Source: Epiperipatus broadwayi
Taxonomy: Eukaryota > Onychophora > Udeonychophora > Euonychophora > Peripatidae
Direction of reading: 5' to 3'
Length of the DNA stretch: 64,000 bases
Assembly: GCA_028023455.1 (NCBI GenBank)
Contig: JAQFVV010012423.1
Span: forward strand, 7,980,269-8,044,268
In this document: piece after piece, positions 58,890 to 64,000 of the stretch
Numbering within the stretch: position 1 is the stretch's first letter
How the letters are laid out: every line of letters begins with the position of its first letter
Program-made: the position numbers and the translations under genes
Notes under the pieces: generated by a model
What the model was told of the DNA's origin: nothing
Seen by the model: the letters and a program-made list of their open reading frames with translations, nothing else
Databases searched by the model: none

Positions 58890-59800
58890 AATCTATTAAA
58901 TGTTATTGTTTTGAACATAGATACATTCATGGTTGCTCTGCTTAAACAAAATGTGATAATCAATCCATGTGTTGTACAAAAATTCAATAGCAACAAACAA
59001 TTATTTATATTTATTTATTTCCAACAACTTGTGGCTAAAGCTTATCGTTTATACTAGCACATGCATTAAAATCTCCCAGAAAAAAATAATAATCATCTAA
59101 TGATATTACTGTAATAAAGTTATTCAACAATGAATAAGTTTTCTTTCTTTTAATTCTTTTAATCTAAAGTTGGAGCATAGGGACTAATAAAATGAACCCA
59201 GTAACATTGTGCAACATGAGTTTCAACATCATTAGCCTTTATTAATATAATGAGAAATTCCAACCATAGATGATATTAAATTTTACAACAAATCCATCAC
59301 TATGGATCTTTTACTGACAGATCTATCCTTCCAAAAATCTTATGCTATCCTTTTCCTCTGGATGATAAGTTTCACTAAAAATGCAGCTACATTGATCTTA
59401 AATCTTGACAGCTTTTTAAGCACAACTATTGTCCTTCATTCTGATCTTGAAGAGTTTGGATCAAGTAAAGTTTAGGAAAAAGTACACGTATAATACTTAT
59501 TTTTAATACTACCACTGCATTCTATTTTACCATTATTACTAATATTATTATTTCTGTTGCTGCAATAAGTGATCAGGTGGCATGATTAACTAGACAGGCT
59601 ATGTAAGATAAGCCATTTTTAGACATACTTTCTAAGCCCTTTGTACTTCCATCATAAATAGAGATATCCCTAAATAGATATTTCTGCCAGCTGGAACTCA
59701 TCCCAAATCCAGTTACAAAATGAATCATTGGTGATTGAACTTCATTAACTAAGAACTGTCAACCTCCTAAGCTGTCCCTGCCATTGCATTCTTAGATCTT

Positions 59801-61062
59801 AAGAGATTAAGATTTAAAAAAGATGAAAAGGGAATACTATAGTATAGTTAAAGAATGGAAATGTGATTGCACAAACACAAACTCCCATTACAATTTGTAT
59901 ATGAATATGACTAATGACATAGAAAGTAGATGGGACCCTATTCCAGTTTAAGTGAACAAAGAAAAAAAAAGGGAGACAAGCATGTCTCAAGACTGTTTGT
60001 TTATATAGCAGCATCTAGCCTTTGATGAATTAACATCCTAACCTACAAGACATTAAGGATGTGATCATGGTCAGGCACTGTTTATTTGTTATTCACAGTT
60101 GACTTTTATATCTGAAGATCATTTCATTATCTGCCACCTTTGGAGTCTGTCAGTAATCTAAACATAATAACTGAGAAAAACGTATACATACCATGGTAAA
60201 TTACCTTCATCATCAATTTTGCGCCACACAAGTTACACACAAAACACAATGATGATTAAAATATGCTAAAAATATATTCACATTTATATCCGTAACATTA
60301 AAAAAAAAAAGAGCATGGAAGTAAATATATATACTGTACACACATATAGGTGCATACATATTTTTAGTGAAATCATTATTAAAGCCAATAATAAAAAAGG
60401 CTATGACGGCAATTAGAAATAATAGGGGTATGCATATATATATAGTTAAGGGATGAATAGGCCATCAATAAATACCACTATATATATTTAGCAAAGGATC
60501 GAGAATTGTATAATTCTTTACTAAACATATAGAGCATCGCCTTTTATTCATAGACTGAGAAAGGGTTGTGATCTCTCCTTAATTATATTTACATTAAGCT
60601 ATGTTAATTTAATGTATATATATATGTGTGTCAATTATCTCGTATGGTTTAGTGTAGAAGTTGAATATCAGACTACATTATACAATTGTCGATCCATTAT
60701 TGTGTTTTTTATTTATTTATATTTTACGATCCTTTATTTCTATAGTAGTACACGTTCTTTTCTGAAAGACTTCGAAACCATGCCTAATTGTAGCTGTCGA
60801 TTGTATTCTATTTTCAAATTATATCTTGCCAACGAAAGTAATCAAATTGTATTTATTTAGACTTCAGATAATCTTTAAAATGTAAACTGAGTACGTCTCT
60901 TCAAAAAAAAAAAAAACGCTCAAATTTTCCATGCACAGTAATAAAATATTTTTTCATTAAATACATTTTTACGTTGTTTTTATTTTTTATATAATTTAAC
61001 ATATTACAATTACAGTACTAGAGATAATACACAATTAATTCAAATAAAGTTTTGTGAATGTA
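59801..61062. other. AT-rich DNA upstream of the tRNA gene
   Basis: No gene seen. It contains short AT and ATAC runs (60330-60620) and a poly-A run near 60905. Confidence 0.4.
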
Positions 61063-61146
61063 GTCAGGATGGCCGAGGGGTCTAAGGCGCTGCGTTTAGG
61101 TCGCAGTCCAGCATTCTGGGTGTGGGTTCGAATCCCACTTCTGACA
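61063..61146 (+). tRNA. tRNA-Leu (anticodon TAG)
   Basis: An 84-nt gene with a complete cloverleaf. The acceptor stem GTCAGGA/TTCTGAC has one G-T pair and discriminator A. The D arm is GCCGAGGGGTCTAAGGC. The anticodon arm CTGCG-TTTAGGT-CGCAG puts TAG at 61097-61099. The long variable arm TCCAGCATTCTGGG is typical of leucine (class II) tRNAs, and the T arm is GTGGG-TTCGAAT-CCCAC. Internal box A (TGGCCGAGGGG) and box B (GGTTCGAATCC) match Pol III promoters. CCA is not encoded, as is normal in animals. It reads CUA (and possibly CUN) leucine codons. It is unbroken, unlike the SINEs nearby. Confidence 0.97.
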
Positions 61147-61152
61147 GTGCAC

Positions 61153-61162
61153 TTTTTTTTTT
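61153..61162 (+). terminator. Pol III T-run terminator of tRNA-Leu
   Basis: Ten consecutive T residues begin six bases after the tRNA 3' end, which is sufficient for Pol III termination. Confidence 0.85.
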
Positions 61163-61439
61163 ATTTGGTAAATAGAAGAATTTGATTCCAAGAAAAATTT
61201 TATTGCAGCAATTGTAACATTTCCTAGAAATTTTTTTTTATTATGACAATCTATTACTATAACAATGGTTACATTACATGGATTGGAAGGGGAGGGTTTA
61301 TTTATGTTTACAAAACTAACAATTAAAACAACAAAAAAAATTTTTAAATGTATAAATTAATATATTATATATACTTTAATATATTGGAAGTCCAAAAACT
61401 TATATCACCGTTTCTAACTATTATCGATTCATTACAGGA

Positions 61440-62290
61440 TGAAGATTCCTCAAAGTTTAATCCAGTTTCTCTGTCCATAAACTCTTTTCTCCCATCATAC
61501 CAACAAACTTTTATTATTTCATTCATTCATTTTATATGTGATATTTTTCTAGTTTTTAACATTACTGCGAATCTACTATCATTTCTTTTGACAATATGCC
61601 TAGTCCTATGCTAGTCTTTTAATTCTTTTTTTTTTCTTTCTTATATGTCAAAGCGTGGAATGGGAAGCGAATCCGGGCCAGCTGCTTAGAAGACAGCTAG
61701 GCCACCAACACTTGAGTAGTCTTTTAATTCTTTTACTAATGTCAATAATACTTGTTTGCATATATATTAAAACCTTTCTTTTCAAATATATATACATTTT
61801 CTTTATTTCCTTTTAATATCAAACTATTTTTAATAGAAACATTCTATCCAAGTTTATCTCTATGATTAATTTCATCTTATAGTTGTTAATTTCTATTTAT
61901 TAATGATTATCAATCTTTATTTTTTCTTCTGAGAAAATGCCTGGAGACCATTATGTTAATTTTTCTAGCATTTATCTTTAGTCTTTTTTTTTTTACTTTT
62001 ATCTGATAACTCTTACATCATTTCTTCAAGCTCTGAAGCATTATTTGCAAAAACTATCATGTCACCTACAAAATCTAGATTACATAATCCCATTCACTTT
62101 TACTCTCGATAGCTTCCTTTTTTAATCCACAAACTATTTATTGTAATACTTCTGTAAAATGTCTTGGAGAAATCAAATAGAAATAAAATCATCTAGTCCC
62201 AATGTTACTCATTTTGGGTCACCATATAATTTAACCATTGCTGTTGCATTTTGATGAAGATTCTTCATCACATATTCATGGAACATACAA
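61440..62290 (-). mobile_element. RTE LINE fragment carrying a SINE
   Basis: Matches the RTE C-terminal and RT segments of 14170-15020 in the same order (for example TTTTATCTGATAACTCTTACATC near 61995 against 14795). It is interrupted by the SINE at 61630-61716 and has no open frame. It stops close to the assembly gap. Confidence 0.65.
61630..61716 (-). mobile_element. Short tRNA-derived SINE with 18-bp target duplication
   Basis: The duplication TAGTCTTTTAATTCTTTT lies at 61612-61629 and 61717-61734. On the minus strand the unit reads like a tRNA lacking its D arm: anticodon arm GCTGT-CTTCTAA-GCAGC, then GGCCCGGATTCGCTTCCC as the T arm, then TGACATATAAG and an A-run. The tRNA type appears Arg(TCT)-like. 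Confidence 0.7.
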
Positions 62291-62314
62291 GTAAGATATT
62301 TGACAAAGGTAAGT

Positions 62315-62814
62315 NNNNNNNNNNNNNNNNNNNNNNNNNNNNNNNNNNNNNNNNNNNNNNNNNNNNNNNNNNNNNNNNNNNNNNNNNNNNNNNNNNNNNN
62401 NNNNNNNNNNNNNNNNNNNNNNNNNNNNNNNNNNNNNNNNNNNNNNNNNNNNNNNNNNNNNNNNNNNNNNNNNNNNNNNNNNNNNNNNNNNNNNNNNNNN
62501 NNNNNNNNNNNNNNNNNNNNNNNNNNNNNNNNNNNNNNNNNNNNNNNNNNNNNNNNNNNNNNNNNNNNNNNNNNNNNNNNNNNNNNNNNNNNNNNNNNNN
62601 NNNNNNNNNNNNNNNNNNNNNNNNNNNNNNNNNNNNNNNNNNNNNNNNNNNNNNNNNNNNNNNNNNNNNNNNNNNNNNNNNNNNNNNNNNNNNNNNNNNN
62701 NNNNNNNNNNNNNNNNNNNNNNNNNNNNNNNNNNNNNNNNNNNNNNNNNNNNNNNNNNNNNNNNNNNNNNNNNNNNNNNNNNNNNNNNNNNNNNNNNNNN
62801 NNNNNNNNNNNNNN
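62315..62814. other. Assembly gap (500 N)
   Basis: Exactly 500 N, a conventional placeholder length, so the true gap size is unknown. Reading frames across it are meaningless. Confidence 1.
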
Positions 62815-64000
62815 CAATTGCATATATATAATATAAATTCATCTATATAAAATTAATTCTTAATAATTAAATATAGGATTAATTGTGAATGAATTAACCT
62901 AATAGATATAACTACATTATTAACTATGGTTTTTTAGACTTGGACAATTTATGTGCGAATGTTGCATTTTACATTTTATTATTTCTTTACTCTTTTTTTA
63001 AAATAATAATGTTAATTTGGTATATTTAACAGGTATTAAAAAGTTATTACAATATTATTTACTTCATTAATATATAATAACAGAGCAAAAATTTTTTTTT
63101 TTTTTCAAAACTGACAATCTCTAAACATAATATCCAGGATACAAACATCAAATATAAGCTCAAAATAATTAAGATAAAATTCAAAAAGTCTTTTAAATAT
63201 AGAACTTTCAAAAGAAAATACTTGTCATTTATTTCTTCTTTCCGAAAAATATTGAACAGTTTATATGGGATTGCAAGGGTTCTGCATTTTCATTGGAATT
63301 ATTTGAAATAATGTGCCTATTGTTCGATGTCCAGGTTAGATTAGCCATTGGTAGTGTTCTTTTTACCATAGTGGAAGACCAGTGGGATTTGAATGAAGTA
63401 AGAATCCAGTCTGATTAAAAAAAGAAAATTTTGATTTATATAAAACTTAGTCAAAATAAGAGTTATAGATCACATGACCCAATTCTCTTAAGCTTGTTAG
63501 ATATAAACAATGAGCATTGGCAATTGCTCAACAACCGTAAATAAAACTTAGTTCTTTCTTAAATCCCATTTCAGTTATCTTTTTTTAAGAAATGAATAAT
63601 AGATTGTTCATTTTAATATATATATATAAGGGTATATGTAAAGCTTGACTTTAAAAAATAAATGTAAACATCAAGAATTAATAAATTTTTCCTTTGTGCA
63701 AGAAAATTTTTATTAGGAGAAATCAAAACATAAAGCAACTTTGATTTAGTGAAATATTCAAAATGGAAAAGCAAGGTTATTTATAACCAGTATATATAAT
63801 AAATTTGAATTTATTTATTTTAAGCAATATTTTTAATAAATCACCATAATAATCTTGTTTAATTAATAATATATTGCTACAAAACTTCTTTTTAAAGGTC
63901 TGTGGTTATTTTTTGTCATTATTATAAATTAACATTCTTAAATTTGACAAAATCATTAACTCTAGTAGGCCGTTGCCCCAAGGATCCCAGGTTAATGATG
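62815..64000. other. AT-rich DNA at the right edge
   Basis: No gene or recognised repeat. Short AT runs near 62822 and 63618 only. Confidence 0.4.

Larger units (their letters stand above)
57010..59800 (-). mobile_element. LINE with endonuclease and RT remnants
   Basis: On the minus strand, endonuclease traces lie at about 59450-58980 (KINVAAFSETYHPEE, then ISPYAPTLD and FFSGRF matching the AYAPT and GDFN motifs) and RT traces at about 57800-57030 (a GFR-like block, FMNLVKSFDSVNK as motif A, then LLMMYSFYIM). The order endonuclease then RT is normal. The clade seems distinct from the RTE copies. It is split by the Penelope-like element at 58479-58889. The leader probably reaches about 59800. 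All frames carry several stops. Confidence 0.65.

Noticed and set aside
62209-62850. Long frames of 178-204 codons on both strands
   Set aside because: They are almost entirely made of the N gap at 62315-62814.
1-64000. CRISPR arrays, bacterial operons, ribosomal RNA
   Set aside because: No spaced short repeats, no operon-like gene strings and no rRNA-like conserved segments were seen. The content is animal nuclear DNA.

Overview
The window is very AT-rich animal DNA with no intact protein-coding host gene that I can recognise. The only feature that looks like a working host gene is a nuclear tRNA-Leu(TAG) at 61063-61146. Almost everything else I can name is a mobile element, mostly decayed. 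The mix is RTE-type LINEs, a second LINE type with an AP-like endonuclease, Ty3/gypsy LTR elements of the K02A2.6-like kind, ZBED5-like hAT transposons, short tRNA-derived SINEs, and Penelope-like relics with inverted plus direct terminal repeats. This mix suggests a lophotrochozoan, and I would guess a cephalopod such as an octopus. The species guess is inference only.

Layout. Positions 1-606 hold a broken Asn/Ser/Gln-rich reading frame running off the left edge. From 1.3 to 17 kb there are four RTE copies or fragments (1325-3600 +, 3610-4165 -, 6215-8480 -, 10040-13085 +) and one nearly full-length degraded copy (14098-16990 -). Two of these are split by Penelope-like insertions (6855-7392 and 7607-7808; 12093-12785). 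From 17 to 20.3 kb the DNA is AT-rich and unassigned, with a long polypyrimidine tract. A Penelope-like element (20355-21268) and a hAT element with a ZBED5-like pseudogene (21450-24591) follow.

From 25987 to 50444 lies what reads as one minus-strand Ty3/gypsy element swollen to about 24.5 kb. It has two ~706-bp LTRs, a polypurine tract, a primer-binding-site candidate and a 5-bp target duplication (GAAGG). Its interior is split by an ~8-kb insert, which itself carries an inverted-repeat transposon with an 8-bp target duplication, and by an ~5-kb insert holding part of a plus-strand gypsy element. The second insert lies between two copies of a 2.9-kb direct duplication.

From 50.4 kb to the right edge there is a small hAT MITE (51624-52014), a LINE fragment (52200-53335 -), a decayed hAT-like region (53880-55408), a SINE, a LINE with endonuclease and RT remnants (57010-59800 -) split by a Penelope-like element with a perfect 16-bp target duplication, the tRNA gene, an RTE fragment carrying a SINE, and a 500-base assembly gap (62315-62814).

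The most interesting signal is a hammerhead-ribozyme-like fold (CUGANGA box, short stem II, GAAA, two-base-pair stem III, two-part stem I) in the Penelope-like, apparently non-autonomous elements at about 12.6, 20.5, 21.1 and 58.6 kb.
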